From assembly GCF_947489755.1 (NCBI RefSeq), contig NZ_CANLFB010000013.1:54991-118990 (forward strand): a stretch of 64,000 nt of DNA, read 5' to 3'. The translations under genes were made by a program, and so were the position numbers. Shown here in pieces: positions 20,497 through 29,996 of the stretch. The notes beneath the pieces were generated by a model, which made no database searches, was not told the origin of the DNA, and saw nothing but the letters and a program-made list of their open reading frames with translations. The stretch is from an uncultured Psychromonas sp. GTDB taxonomy: Bacteria > Pseudomonadota > Gammaproteobacteria > Enterobacterales > Psychromonadaceae. Position 1 is the first letter of the stretch; each line of letters starts with the position of its first letter.

Positions 20497-21645
20497 ATGA
20501 ATAATAAGTTAATCCAATTTGTTCGAGATACTTACCAAACAAATGATTTTATTCCATTACATGCACCAACTTTTTCTGGAAATGAAAAAGCATATGTAAC
20601 TGACACTATCGAAAGTACGTTTGTTTCAAGTGTTGGTAAATATGTTGAGGACTTTGAAAAGCATATAGAAGCCTATACGGGGACAGCTAAAGCGGTTGCA
20701 GCTGTGAATGGTACTGCTGCATTGCATACTGCTCTTTATATGGCGGGCGTTAAAGCGGGTGATTTAGTGATAACGCAAGCCCTCACTTTTGTAGCTACGT
20801 GTAATGCTTTATTCCATATGGGGGCTGAGCCTATTTTTGTTGATGTTTCTAAAATAAGTTTGGGTTTATGTTCACAAGCAACATCAGATTTTCTTGATGA
20901 TAATGCAGTTGTTAATAATGAGGGTGAATGCATTCATAAAACCTCAGGGCGTCGAATTAAAGCTGTTGTTCCTATGCATACCTTTGGTCACCCTGTTGAA
21001 TTAGATGAGTTATTAACAGTATGCTTAAAGTGGAATCTTGTTTTAGTCGAAGATGCAGCTGAAAGCTTAGGCTCTTTCTATAAGGGCAAGCATACGGGAA
21101 CAATCGGTGATTTTTCTGCTATTAGTTTTAATGGTAATAAAATCATTACAACAGGTGGTGGTGGTATGGTGTTATGTAAACACTTAGATGACGGAGTGCA
21201 TACTCGTCATGTTACAACCACAGCTAAAGTACCTCACCCTTATGAGTTTTATCATGATGAACCTGGCTTTAATTACCGTTTACCTAATTTAAATGCAGCA
21301 TTAGGCTGCGCTCAAATGGAAGTGTTACCTGAGTTCTTAGAACAAAAAAGATTGCTTGCAGGGAAATACCAAACATTATTTTCGGACAGTGAGTTTCAAT
21401 TTGTTGTTGAGCCTAAATATGCTCAATCTAATTATTGGTTAAATGCCATTATTTGCCCAGATAAAGTGAGCCGAGATTTGTTACTGAAAGAAACTAATGA
21501 GCAAGGTGTGATGACTCGACCTATTTGGCAATTAATGCATCGTTTGCCTATGTTTAAAAATTCATTTAGAGGGGATTTAAAAGTATCTGAATGGGTAGAG
21601 GCTCACTTAATTAATCTGCCAAGTTCACCAATAAAAGTTGTCTAA
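20497..21645 (+). CDS. legC: LegC-family PLP aminotransferase
   Basis: This is a DegT/DnrJ/EryC1-type aminotransferase of 382 residues. The pyridoxal phosphate lysine is Lys215 in ISFNGNKIITTGGGGM, and the cofactor-ring Asp is in VEDAAES (Glu185-Asp186). In legionaminic acid synthesis LegC aminates the 4-keto sugar made by LegB. It begins 9 bp after legB and ends 4 bp before the NeuC-like gene. Context and family pattern agree well. Confidence 0.88.
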   Translation: MNNKLIQFVRDTYQTNDFIPLHAPTFSGNEKAYVTDTIESTFVSSVGKYVEDFEKHIEAYTGTAKAVAAVNGTAALHTALYMAGVKAGDLVITQALTFVATCNALFHMGAEPIFVDVSKISLGLCSQATSDFLDDNAVVNNEGECIHKTSGRRIKAVVPMHTFGHPVELDELLTVCLKWNLVLVEDAAESLGSFYKGKHTGTIGDFSAISFNGNKIITTGGGGMVLCKHLDDGVHTRHVTTTAKVPHPYEFYHDEPGFNYRLPNLNAALGCAQMEVLPEFLEQKRLLAGKYQTLFSDSEFQFVVEPKYAQSNYWLNAIICPDKVSRDLLLKETNEQGVMTRPIWQLMHRLPMFKNSFRGDLKVSEWVEAHLINLPSSPIKVV

Positions 21646-21649
21646 GAAT

Positions 21650-22819
21650 ATGTTAAAAAATGTTGCGGTTTTTACAGGTACTCGTGCTGAGTATGGTTTG
21701 TTATATTGGCTATTAAAAGATATCCAATCTGATATCGAACTTAACTTACAGTTACTTGTTTCAGGTATGCACTTGTCTCCTGAATTTGGCTCTACTTATC
21801 GGCAAATAGAAGCAGATGGGTTTGTCATTGATGAGAAAATAGAAATTCTTTTGTCCTCCGACTCTGCTGTCGGCGTTGCTAAAAGTATGGGCTTAGGTGT
21901 GTTGGGGTTTGCTGATGCATTAAGTCGATTAAAACCGCAAGCTTTGGTTATTCTAGGGGATCGATTTGAAGCTTTAGCCGCGGCTCAAACCGCAATGATC
22001 TTGAAAATCCCTGTTGTGCATTTACATGGCGGGGAGATTACTGAAGGTGCTTATGATGACGCTATTCGTCATGCAATTACTAAATTAAGTTATTTACATG
22101 GGACTTCTACGGAAGAATATCGTCAGCGAGTGATACAGCTTGGTGAGTCTCCTGATAGAGTTGTTAACGTTGGAGCCATTGGTTTAGATCATTTAGCGAG
22201 AAGTACGATGTTGAGTGTTGAAAAGGTTGCAGATTCTTTAAACTTTGATCTTTGCTCTCCTTATTTTCTTGTTACATATCATCCTGTTACCCTTGCTAAA
22301 GAATCGCCAGAAACCTCTTTTCAAGCTTTATTAGATAGCCTCGATGGTTTTCCTGATCATCAGGTTATTATTACTTATCCCAATGCTGATGACGGTGGCC
22401 GTAAAATTATTCCGATGCTTGAAGACTACGCTAGCCAAAACCCTAAACGTATTTTAGCCATCAAATCACTTGGTCAACAACGTTATTTGAGTGCAGTTAA
22501 ACATGCCTGTGCCGTTATTGGTAATTCTTCAAGTGGCATTATCGAAGTTCCGTCATTTCATGTACCCTCGATTGATATTGGCATGCGACAAAAAGGTCGA
22601 TTAGCTGCTGAAAGTGTTTTTCATTGTGATCCTAATGAAGAAAGTATCACTGAAGCTATTAATCATGCTATTTCATCTAATTTTAAAAGCAATCAAAAGA
22701 ATATACTCAATCCCTACGGGGCTGGAGATGCTAGCTCAAAGGTGATTAAAATGATTAAATCCCTTAATAGCGACCTCATTAAAACATTCTATGATATCAA
22801 CAGTGAAAATATAATATGA
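21650..22819 (+). CDS. legG: Hydrolysing nucleotide-sugar 2-epimerase (NeuC/LegG type)
   Basis: This GT-B-like epimerase of 389 residues has GTRAEYGLL near the N-terminus, HGGEITEGAYDDAIRHA about residue 125 and a C-terminal GNSSSGIIE nucleotide-binding loop. It releases the nucleotide and inverts C2, giving the ManNAc-like precursor. ATG 21650 is used; the in-frame TTG four codons earlier lies inside legC. The stop overlaps the next start (ATGA). NeuC and LegG differ in substrate; the LegB/LegC neighbours favour LegG. Confidence 0.87.
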   Translation: MLKNVAVFTGTRAEYGLLYWLLKDIQSDIELNLQLLVSGMHLSPEFGSTYRQIEADGFVIDEKIEILLSSDSAVGVAKSMGLGVLGFADALSRLKPQALVILGDRFEALAAAQTAMILKIPVVHLHGGEITEGAYDDAIRHAITKLSYLHGTSTEEYRQRVIQLGESPDRVVNVGAIGLDHLARSTMLSVEKVADSLNFDLCSPYFLVTYHPVTLAKESPETSFQALLDSLDGFPDHQVIITYPNADDGGRKIIPMLEDYASQNPKRILAIKSLGQQRYLSAVKHACAVIGNSSSGIIEVPSFHVPSIDIGMRQKGRLAAESVFHCDPNEESITEAINHAISSNFKSNQKNILNPYGAGDASSKVIKMIKSLNSDLIKTFYDINSENII

Positions 22820-23889
22820 CATTAATTATTGCAGAAGCAGGTGTAAACCATAATGGCAGCGAAAAGCTCGCTTTTAAGTTAGTTGATGTAGCAGTAGCTG
22901 CAGGTGTTGATATTGTTAAATTTCAAACATTTAAAGCAAGTAAGCTGGTTACCGTAAATGCTAAACAAGCGGATTATCAAGTTAAAAATACTCAAAAAGT
23001 AGAGTCTCAATTGTCTATGCTAAGCCGTTTAGAGTTGAGTTATGAGTTTCATCATGAGTTAGTTAACTACTGTAATCAGAAGGGAATTGAATTTTTATCG
23101 ACTGCTTTTGATGAAGAAAGCTTAGCTTTTTTAGTCAATGATTTAGGTTTGAAAAAGTTAAAAATTCCATCAGGTGAATTGACGAATGCTCCTCTGGTTT
23201 TACAGCATGCCCAAAGTGGCTGTGATTTAATTGTTTCGACAGGAATGGCAACACTTGCTGAAGTAGAATCCGCTTTAGGTGTTATCGCATTTGGTTATTT
23301 AGGGGAATCGGATGTCTTACCTTCTTTAGAAGCTTTTCAATCTGCTTATTTTTCTGTTGAAGGGCAGAAATTATTAAAAGAAAAAGTCACTGTATTGCAT
23401 TGCACAACAGAATACCCAGCCCCAATGATTGATATTAATTTAAAAGCCATGGACACCTTAGGTGCGGCTTTTAATTTAAAGGTGGGTTATTCAGATCATA
23501 GCGCAGGTATCGAAATCCCTATTGCAGCCGTTGCAAGAGGGGCATTGTTAATTGAAAAACATTTCACGCTTGATAAAAGCATGGAAGGACCTGATCATAA
23601 AGCTTCTTTAGAGCCTTATGAGTTAAAAGCTATGACCTCAGCCATTCGTAATGTTGAATTAGCTATTGGAAACGGTGTAAAAGGCCCTCGCCCATCAGAA
23701 ATTAAAAATAAAGCGATTGCGAGAAAGAGTTTAGTAGCGGCGAAATACATTAAAGAAGGTGAGTTATTTTGTGAAGATAACTTACAAGTTAAAAGGCCTG
23801 GTGATGGTTTGAGCCCTTATAGTTATTGGGACTTAATAGGTAAAGTTGCTACTGCTTCATATCAAGAGGGCGACTTAATTAATGGTTAA
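22816..23889 (+). CDS. legI: Nonulosonic acid synthase (NeuB/LegI type)
   Basis: This 357-residue enzyme has a TIM-barrel NeuB domain (LIIAEAGVNHNG at the start, IKFQTFKAS-type loop near residue 35, LHCTTEYPAP near residue 195, VGYSDHSAG near residue 222). A C-terminal SAF/antifreeze-like domain follows (RKSLVAAKYIKEGELF). It condenses phosphoenolpyruvate with the 2,4-diamino-6-deoxymannose precursor to give the nine-carbon sugar. Start and stop overlap both neighbours (4 bp and 8 bp), so the operon is tightly coupled. Confidence 0.9.
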   Translation: MTLIIAEAGVNHNGSEKLAFKLVDVAVAAGVDIVKFQTFKASKLVTVNAKQADYQVKNTQKVESQLSMLSRLELSYEFHHELVNYCNQKGIEFLSTAFDEESLAFLVNDLGLKKLKIPSGELTNAPLVLQHAQSGCDLIVSTGMATLAEVESALGVIAFGYLGESDVLPSLEAFQSAYFSVEGQKLLKEKVTVLHCTTEYPAPMIDINLKAMDTLGAAFNLKVGYSDHSAGIEIPIAAVARGALLIEKHFTLDKSMEGPDHKASLEPYELKAMTSAIRNVELAIGNGVKGPRPSEIKNKAIARKSLVAAKYIKEGELFCEDNLQVKRPGDGLSPYSYWDLIGKVATASYQEGDLING

Positions 23890-24526
23890 GGCGGTGTATG
23901 TATTAGGAGCTGGTGGCCATTCATCTGTTTTAGTCGATAGCTTAAAAGTAAATGGAGAAGGGGTTGATGCCATTTTTTCACTAGAGCAAGATCTCTCTCG
24001 TGAATCTTTATGCGATATTAAACATTTTCCAAATGAAGATATATTATTAGACCAAGACCCTCGCCATTTTCTTCTGGTGAATGGTATTGGCTCACTTCCT
24101 GGTAATTCATTAAGAAAAATAATTTTTTGTAAGTTCTCGGAAAAAGGGTATTCATTTAAACAAGTTATTTCTAAGCATGCGATTGTATCCCCTTATGCAA
24201 TTTTAGGGCATGGCGTTCAAATCATGGCTGGTGCTATCGTCCAAGCTGGCGCTAAGATTGGAAATAACTCTATTATTAATACAGGAGCCATTATTGAACA
24301 TGACTGTATTATTGGAGAGCATAATCATATTGCTCCCGGTGTGACCTTAAGTGGGCAAGTGATTACGGGTGCTAATGTCCACGTAGGAACAGGGGCTATA
24401 GTGATACAAGGCATTTCGATCGGAGAGCAGTCGGTTATTGCTGCTGGGGCCATTATTACGCAACACATTGAAAACGATAAAATAGTTTTTGGTGCTAGGG
24501 CTAACGTCCAAAATAAAAAAGGTTAA
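23882..24526 (+). CDS. Sugar O/N-acetyltransferase (NeuD/PglD type), candidate LegH
   Basis: This 214-residue protein has an N-terminal Rossmann-like PglD domain (AVYVLGAGGHSSVLVDSL) and a C-terminal left-handed beta-helix of hexapeptide repeats from about residue 95 (IMAGAIVQAGAKIGNNSIIN). In this context the most economical role is acetyl-CoA-dependent N-acetylation of the 4-amino sugar made by LegC (LegH). NeuD-like O-acetylation of the final sugar is an alternative. It overlaps legI by 8 bp. Confidence 0.83.
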   Translation: MVKAVYVLGAGGHSSVLVDSLKVNGEGVDAIFSLEQDLSRESLCDIKHFPNEDILLDQDPRHFLLVNGIGSLPGNSLRKIIFCKFSEKGYSFKQVISKHAIVSPYAILGHGVQIMAGAIVQAGAKIGNNSIINTGAIIEHDCIIGEHNHIAPGVTLSGQVITGANVHVGTGAIVIQGISIGEQSVIAAGAIITQHIENDKIVFGARANVQNKKG

Positions 24527-24529
24527 ATC

Positions 24530-25588
24530 ATGAGTCATATTTGGCAAAATACATTAATCGCACCTGATTTTTCGGTGAGAGAAGCACTTATTATTATTGA
24601 TGAAGAAGCTTTGCGTGGTGCGATTGTTATCGATGAAAATAGAAAATTACTTGGTGTGGTTAGTGATGGCGATATACGACGAGGTTTATTGGCTGGTATA
24701 TCATTAGATGAGCCTGTCCATAAAATAATGAATAACAATCCCACAGTTGCCTCAATTGATTTTACTAAAGAACAACTTATTGAATTGATGGAGTCTAAAT
24801 CAATTCTTTCGATTCCTGTTGTTAATGATGAAATGATTGTGGTTGGTTTGCGTACATTACATGATTCTCTCTCTAAGCCTAAAGTCGATAACCCTGTCTT
24901 TTTAATGGCAGGAGGATTTGGTACTCGTTTAAGACCACTTACTGACAATTGTCCTAAACCATTATTAAAAGTGGGTAACAAACCTATTTTAGAAGTGACA
25001 TTACTTAGTTTTATTAAGTTAGGTTTTGTTAACTTTTATATTTCTACGCATTATATGCCGGAAATGATAAAGGAACATTTTGGTGATGGGGCTAAGTGGA
25101 ACGTTAAGATCACTTATATTCATGAAGAATCACCTTTAGGGACAGGGGGGGCGTTAGGTTTACTGCCTTCTGATTTACCTGTTTTGCCTTTGATTATGAT
25201 GAATGGTGATATTTTAACTAATATCGACTTTCAAAAATTACTTTCATTTCACTGTCATAATAATGCAGATGCAACTATGTGTGTTCGTGAGTATGAATAT
25301 CAAATACCTTATGGAGTTATTCAAGGTAAAGCTGGGAAAATAACAAGTATGGAAGAAAAACCGACTCAGTTATTCCATATAAATGCAGGGATCTATGTGA
25401 TCAATCCAGAAATGATTAAAAAAGTTAAAGAGAATCAAATCGTTGATATGCCAACATTGTTAGAACAGAAAATTGCAGATAATGGCAATGTTATGATGTT
25501 TCCAATCCATGAGTATTGGCTTGATATAGGGCGTATGGAAGATTATAAACGAGCGCAATCGGATATTTTAAATTTAGGGTTAATGTAA
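24530..25588 (+). CDS. ptmE: PtmE-like nucleotidyltransferase with CBS pair
   Basis: This 352-residue protein carries two CBS domains (about residues 5-115) and then a sugar-phosphate nucleotidyltransferase domain with MAGGFGTRLRPLTDNCPKPL near residue 125. This architecture matches Campylobacter PtmE, a guanylyltransferase that makes GDP-glucosamine for the GDP-based legionaminic acid route. Its presence suggests a GDP-linked rather than UDP-linked first half of the pathway. The CBS pair may allow adenine-nucleotide control. Its stop overlaps the next ATG by one base. Confidence 0.82.
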   Translation: MSHIWQNTLIAPDFSVREALIIIDEEALRGAIVIDENRKLLGVVSDGDIRRGLLAGISLDEPVHKIMNNNPTVASIDFTKEQLIELMESKSILSIPVVNDEMIVVGLRTLHDSLSKPKVDNPVFLMAGGFGTRLRPLTDNCPKPLLKVGNKPILEVTLLSFIKLGFVNFYISTHYMPEMIKEHFGDGAKWNVKITYIHEESPLGTGGALGLLPSDLPVLPLIMMNGDILTNIDFQKLLSFHCHNNADATMCVREYEYQIPYGVIQGKAGKITSMEEKPTQLFHINAGIYVINPEMIKKVKENQIVDMPTLLEQKIADNGNVMMFPIHEYWLDIGRMEDYKRAQSDILNLGLM

Positions 25589-26286
25589 TGATTGATGGTA
25601 AAAAAGTGCTCGCTATAATCCCTGCTCGTGGTGGTAGTAAAAGATTACCTAGAAAAAATGTATTACCATTAAATGGTAAGCCACTAATTGCTTGGTCAAT
25701 TGATGCTGCTTTACAATCAAAATATATTGATCGGGTTATGGTAAGTACTGACTGCCAAGAAATTGAAGCCATAGCGATAGAGTATGGCGCAGAATCTCCT
25801 TTCCTGCGACCTAATGATATCGCAGGTGATTTAGCATCAACAGATAGTGTCATTTTACATTTTATTGAGGCCATTTCAGAAACAATTAAAGCAGATATTA
25901 TCGTTGTATTACAGCCAACCTCGCCACTTCGTGTTTCTTCTGATATTGATTGTGCTCTTGAGTTGTTAATTAAAAAAAATGCAAATGGTGTTGTTTCTGT
26001 GTGTGAATGTGAACATAGTCCATTTTGGAGTAATGTTTTACCTGATGATGGTAATATGAGTGAATTTATTAAAGATGATGTGAAAGGGAAGCGCAGTCAA
26101 GATTTACCTATTTGTTATCGTTTAAATGGGGCCGTGTACGCATTTACAACAGAATCAATTACTCATAATAAAGGGATTAATAATTCTGATAATGTGTTTA
26201 GTATTAAAATGCCTACAATAAGATCTGTTGATATTGACCATGCCTTAGATTTTAAAATAGCAGAAGCTATTTTAGCTGATAAATAA
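25588..26286 (+). CDS. legF: CMP-nonulosonic acid cytidylyltransferase (NeuA/LegF type)
   Basis: This 232-residue CMP-sialate-type synthetase has the CTP-binding IPARGGSKRLPRKNV (about residue 11) and the ELLI/SVDIDHALDFKIAE C-terminal pattern. It activates the nonulosonic acid with CTP for transferases. It is last of the operon legB-legC-legG-legI-acetyltransferase-ptmE-legF. It is convergent with waaA, with only 17 bp between the stops. No hairpin terminator is visible between them. Confidence 0.88.
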   Translation: MIDGKKVLAIIPARGGSKRLPRKNVLPLNGKPLIAWSIDAALQSKYIDRVMVSTDCQEIEAIAIEYGAESPFLRPNDIAGDLASTDSVILHFIEAISETIKADIIVVLQPTSPLRVSSDIDCALELLIKKNANGVVSVCECEHSPFWSNVLPDDGNMSEFIKDDVKGKRSQDLPICYRLNGAVYAFTTESITHNKGINNSDNVFSIKMPTIRSVDIDHALDFKIAEAILADK

Positions 26287-26303
26287 TAATATTCGTCATT
26301 TTT

Positions 26304-27566
26304 TTAAAGATAATTTAATGTCTTTTGTAATGCACCTTTATTTATTTTAACAATATTAATTGCTGTATTTCCAGTTCTCTCTTGCAATACTTTATCACTT
26401 ATTAATTGTTTAACTGCATTGGTGATTGTTTCGCTATCATTACAAATCCTACATGCATCAACTGCAATTAATTGTTCTGTTATTAATTTGAAGTTGTAAT
26501 AACTTGGGCCCGTTAAGCAAGGCTTTCCCAATGCTGCCGGTTCTAATAAATTATGCCCACCAACCTTCTCGCCAAGAAGGCTACCCCCCATAAAACAAAT
26601 ATCAGCAGCCCCAATAAAAGTTAGCATTTCACCCATAGTGTCTCCAATAAATACTTGCGTTTCAGGAACAATTAATTGTTGGCTGGTTCTACGCTGTATT
26701 TGAAAGCCGTGTTGTTCACTTAGCTGTGCAACATTATTAAAACGCTCAGGATGCCTTGGTACAATAATCAACAATAGATTTTTTATTGTTGTTATTAGTT
26801 TTTGATGTGCGGTTAATATGATTTCGTCTTCGCCTTGGTGAGTACTCGCAACTATCCATACTGGACGCTTGACTCCAATACTTTCTCTTAATGCTTTTCC
26901 TGATTGAATTACAGCGGAAGAAATATCTATGTCAAACTTCAACGAACCAGTAACCTTTACTTTGTGATTATTAATACCTAAGGCGATAAAGCGAACTGCA
27001 TCATCATGTGTTTGGCATAATATTTGACTGATAGGGGCAGACATTAAATTAAATACAACTTGAAGTCTTTTATAACGCAGAAATGAACGTTGTGACAATC
27101 TTGCATTAATGATGGTTATTTCAATATTATGCTGTGCAACTGTTGTGAGTGTATTCGGCCACAGTTCTGTTTCCATAATGAATAATTTATGTGGTTTGAT
27201 AATGCCTATAAATCGACGAACTACCCATGAGAAATCGATAGGCATATAACGATGCTGTACAAAGTTTCCTATTTTTAGAGCTTGTTCCGCACCAGTACTG
27301 GTGGTTGTAGTCACAACAATAGTATGTGTAGGGTAACGTTGATGATAAGCCTTTATCAAAGGGGTTGCTGCAATTGTTTCACCTACTGATACAGTATGAA
27401 ACCAAGCAACGTCAGAGCTTGTAGTTTGCAGTGTAGGTGTAAAGCCAAAATGTTCTTTCCAACGCTTCCCAAATTTAGGTTTATTAGGCTTTGATTTATA
27501 TAAACTAAATAAAAAAAACGGAGAAATTAGCATTAATAAAAAACTATAAATAAAACGTAGAAGCAT
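26304..27566 (-). CDS. waaA: 3-deoxy-D-manno-octulosonic acid transferase (Kdo transferase)
   Basis: WaaA transfers Kdo from CMP-Kdo to the lipid A precursor at the inner membrane. The 420-residue protein has an N-terminal membrane anchor (about residues 5-22), the catalytic-site WFHTVSVGETIAATPL (Glu63) and METELWPN, and GT-B donor motifs GGSLLGEKVGGHNLLEPAALG near residue 325. Presence of kdkA suggests one Kdo is added. It is divergent from the CDP-glycerol transferase-like gene. Confidence 0.95.
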   Translation of the reverse strand: MLLRFIYSFLLMLISPFFLFSLYKSKPNKPKFGKRWKEHFGFTPTLQTTSSDVAWFHTVSVGETIAATPLIKAYHQRYPTHTIVVTTTTSTGAEQALKIGNFVQHRYMPIDFSWVVRRFIGIIKPHKLFIMETELWPNTLTTVAQHNIEITIINARLSQRSFLRYKRLQVVFNLMSAPISQILCQTHDDAVRFIALGINNHKVKVTGSLKFDIDISSAVIQSGKALRESIGVKRPVWIVASTHQGEDEIILTAHQKLITTIKNLLLIIVPRHPERFNNVAQLSEQHGFQIQRRTSQQLIVPETQVFIGDTMGEMLTFIGAADICFMGGSLLGEKVGGHNLLEPAALGKPCLTGPSYYNFKLITEQLIAVDACRICNDSETITNAVKQLISDKVLQERTGNTAINIVKINKGALQKTLNYL

Positions 27567-27647
27567 AAGATCAATTATTCTCTGTTTGCTAAAAAGATGT
27601 AGTGTACACTACTATCTTTTATTTTTAGTTCAAATGGTAGGGTAAAA

Positions 27648-28688
27648 ATGCATACATCGTTATCAAAAAAAACGACTGAGAAGTTTAAATTTCTTTTTTA
27701 TGTAGAGCAAAATTACTCATTTGATATTCTTCGTCCAATACAGAAAGTCGCTATTGAACTGGGTTACCAAGTTAAGTGGTTAATCGTTGGTTCTGAAGTT
27801 TCTGAACATTATTTAAAAACCGATGAAAAAAAAGTATCAATTAAACAAGCTATCGATTATCAACCTGATGCTGTTTTTGCTCCTGGCGACCGTGTGCCTA
27901 ATTTTATTCCTGGAATAAAAGTGCAAGTATTTCATGGGCTTAATGAAAGTAAGAGGGGCAATGTTTATCCTGAAAGAGGATTGTTTGATCTTTATTGTAC
28001 AGAAGGCCCTGAACGAACCCGCACGTTAACAAACCTTAATAAAAGTTATTTTAAGGTTGTTGAAACAGGATGGGTAAAATTAGATTCTTTATTTCAGCAT
28101 CAAAAGAAAGGTTTTTTTGATAAGCCTCAAGTTTTATTTTCCTCTACATTTTCACCTTCTTTATCTTGTGCTGAGTTTGTTTATGAAGAAATTAAACGGT
28201 TAAGTCAAAATGGAAAATATCAGTGGCTTATTACATTGCATCCTAAAATGGCGCGCTCAACAGTCAATAAATACAAAGCATTAGAAAGTGAAAATTTAAT
28301 TTTCTTTGAAAATAATAAAGTTATTGAAGTGCTTCATCGAGCAGACTTGATGATTTGTGATAACTCTTCAATCTTTCAAGAATTCTTATTATTAAATAAA
28401 CCAGTTGTCACTGTGAATAACCGGTTACCTTTAGAATGTTTAATTAATATAAAAGAATCTAGAGAATTAGAAGAAGCAATTTTACAAGCTTTATCACCTA
28501 CTCCAGATCTTATGGATAAAATAAAGAATTATGGACCATCAATAACACCATATTTAGATGGGAAATCATCGCAGAGGGTGATAGAGGCTGTTGAAAACAT
28601 GATATATAGCAATTGGTCTAATTCAAAACCAAAAAATATAATAAGAAACTTCAAAATAAGAAAAAATTTAGGGTATTGGAAATTTTAA
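27648..28688 (+). CDS. CDP-glycerol glycerophosphotransferase family protein
   Basis: This 346-residue GT-B-fold protein is similar in pattern to the TagF/TagB family: QVFHGLNESKRG (acceptor-side His), ITLHPKMA, then a donor loop ICDNSSIFQEFLLLNKPVV near residue 245. Such genes commonly lie next to waaA in marine gammaproteobacteria and probably add a glycerol-phosphate or similar group to the lipopolysaccharide core. There is no signal peptide. It precedes two more transferases with wider gaps. Substrate is unproven. Confidence 0.78.
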   Translation: MHTSLSKKTTEKFKFLFYVEQNYSFDILRPIQKVAIELGYQVKWLIVGSEVSEHYLKTDEKKVSIKQAIDYQPDAVFAPGDRVPNFIPGIKVQVFHGLNESKRGNVYPERGLFDLYCTEGPERTRTLTNLNKSYFKVVETGWVKLDSLFQHQKKGFFDKPQVLFSSTFSPSLSCAEFVYEEIKRLSQNGKYQWLITLHPKMARSTVNKYKALESENLIFFENNKVIEVLHRADLMICDNSSIFQEFLLLNKPVVTVNNRLPLECLINIKESRELEEAILQALSPTPDLMDKIKNYGPSITPYLDGKSSQRVIEAVENMIYSNWSNSKPKNIIRNFKIRKNLGYWKF

Positions 28689-28833
28689 ATATTTTGATTT
28701 AGTTATCTAATTTTATTTCTTTATAGGGTAATATTCCTTAAATATTATATATATTGTTTATCTTTTTTAATATTTAACGCTATTAAAAAAGATATGCCTA
28801 CTTCAATTAACTATTTTTGGACTTAGAATTAAC

Positions 28834-29928
28834 ATGATCAACGTTTTAGCTGTGACACACCATGCACGTGAAAATATTAACCCTATCCGTCCAGAAGCAA
28901 CTCAAATTATAGGGTTACACAAAACAGGTAAAGTACGAGTAACTGTTCTATGCAATCCCAATTCTCCACTTATTGCATTGTTTGAGTCGCATGGCATTGA
29001 AGTATTTACAGATAAATTAAATAAAAAGCTTTCATTAACCACTATTAAAAAAATTAAATATTTAATTAAAGAACACAATATTAAAATTCTACATCTCTTA
29101 AATAATATTGCTTGTTGTAACGGTGCGATGGCGGCTATTGGCTCTGATGTTAAAGTCATTGCTTACAGAGGGCAAACTGGCAATATGAGCCGCTTGGATC
29201 CTATGTGTTATTTAACATTATTACACCCTCGTTTAGATAAAATTATTTGCGTCGCTAAAGCTGTTGAGTTGGATCTGAAAAGCCATCTTGGCCGTCATAA
29301 GAATAAAGCTGTAACCGTATATAAAGGGCATGATAGTAGCTGGTATCAAAAACCAAAAGCTGATTTATCCGTTCTTAAATTACCCGGTGATAGTTTTATC
29401 ATCTCTCTCGTTGCAAACTTAAGACCTCGAAAAGGTCTATCAGTATTAATGGAAGCACTTTCTTTGTTACCTGAAGATACAAACTTTGATGTTTTATTGG
29501 TTGGTGCTGATCCTACATCAGAAAAAGTACAAGCTTTAATTAAGTCTAGTGGTCGTGTTGGACGAGTTCATGCGTTAGGTTATAGAACGGATGCACCTGA
29601 AGTTGCTGCTGCTTCTCATTTGACCATTTTACCGACCACAAAACGTGAAGGGTTGTGTCGCGCTGTTTTAGAAGCGAATTCTTATGGTGTGCCTGCAATT
29701 GTTTCAGATACAGGTGGTAATGCTGAATTAGTTAAAGATGGCCATACTGGTATTGTCGTTCCTCCCTCTGAACCACAATTATTAGCTAACGCGATACTTA
29801 AATTATATAACGACAGAGAATTGTGCTCTCTTTACGGAAAAAATGCGAAAGAAAGAGCTCAAAATAAATTTAATGTAGAGCAAGGTGTTAATGCTACGCT
29901 TAATGTTTATCGGACACTATTGAATTAG
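28834..29928 (+). CDS. Glycosyltransferase family 4 protein
   Basis: This 364-residue GT-B retaining glycosyltransferase has a C-terminal donor domain ISLVANLRPRKGLSVLMEAL near residue 190 and the EX7E region EGLCRAVLEANSYGVPAIVSDTGG-type around residue 270 (first Glu in KREGLCR). It probably extends the lipopolysaccharide core or O-chain. It lies 145 bp downstream of the CDP-glycerol transferase-like gene in a long AT-rich stretch. Sugar specificity cannot be deduced. Confidence 0.87.
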   Translation: MINVLAVTHHARENINPIRPEATQIIGLHKTGKVRVTVLCNPNSPLIALFESHGIEVFTDKLNKKLSLTTIKKIKYLIKEHNIKILHLLNNIACCNGAMAAIGSDVKVIAYRGQTGNMSRLDPMCYLTLLHPRLDKIICVAKAVELDLKSHLGRHKNKAVTVYKGHDSSWYQKPKADLSVLKLPGDSFIISLVANLRPRKGLSVLMEALSLLPEDTNFDVLLVGADPTSEKVQALIKSSGRVGRVHALGYRTDAPEVAAASHLTILPTTKREGLCRAVLEANSYGVPAIVSDTGGNAELVKDGHTGIVVPPSEPQLLANAILKLYNDRELCSLYGKNAKERAQNKFNVEQGVNATLNVYRTLLN

Positions 29929-29996
29929 TTAATTGATAGACTCGATATATTACTCATACTTTTTTATTGTAATAATCTAATTATATCGGAAGGTTA

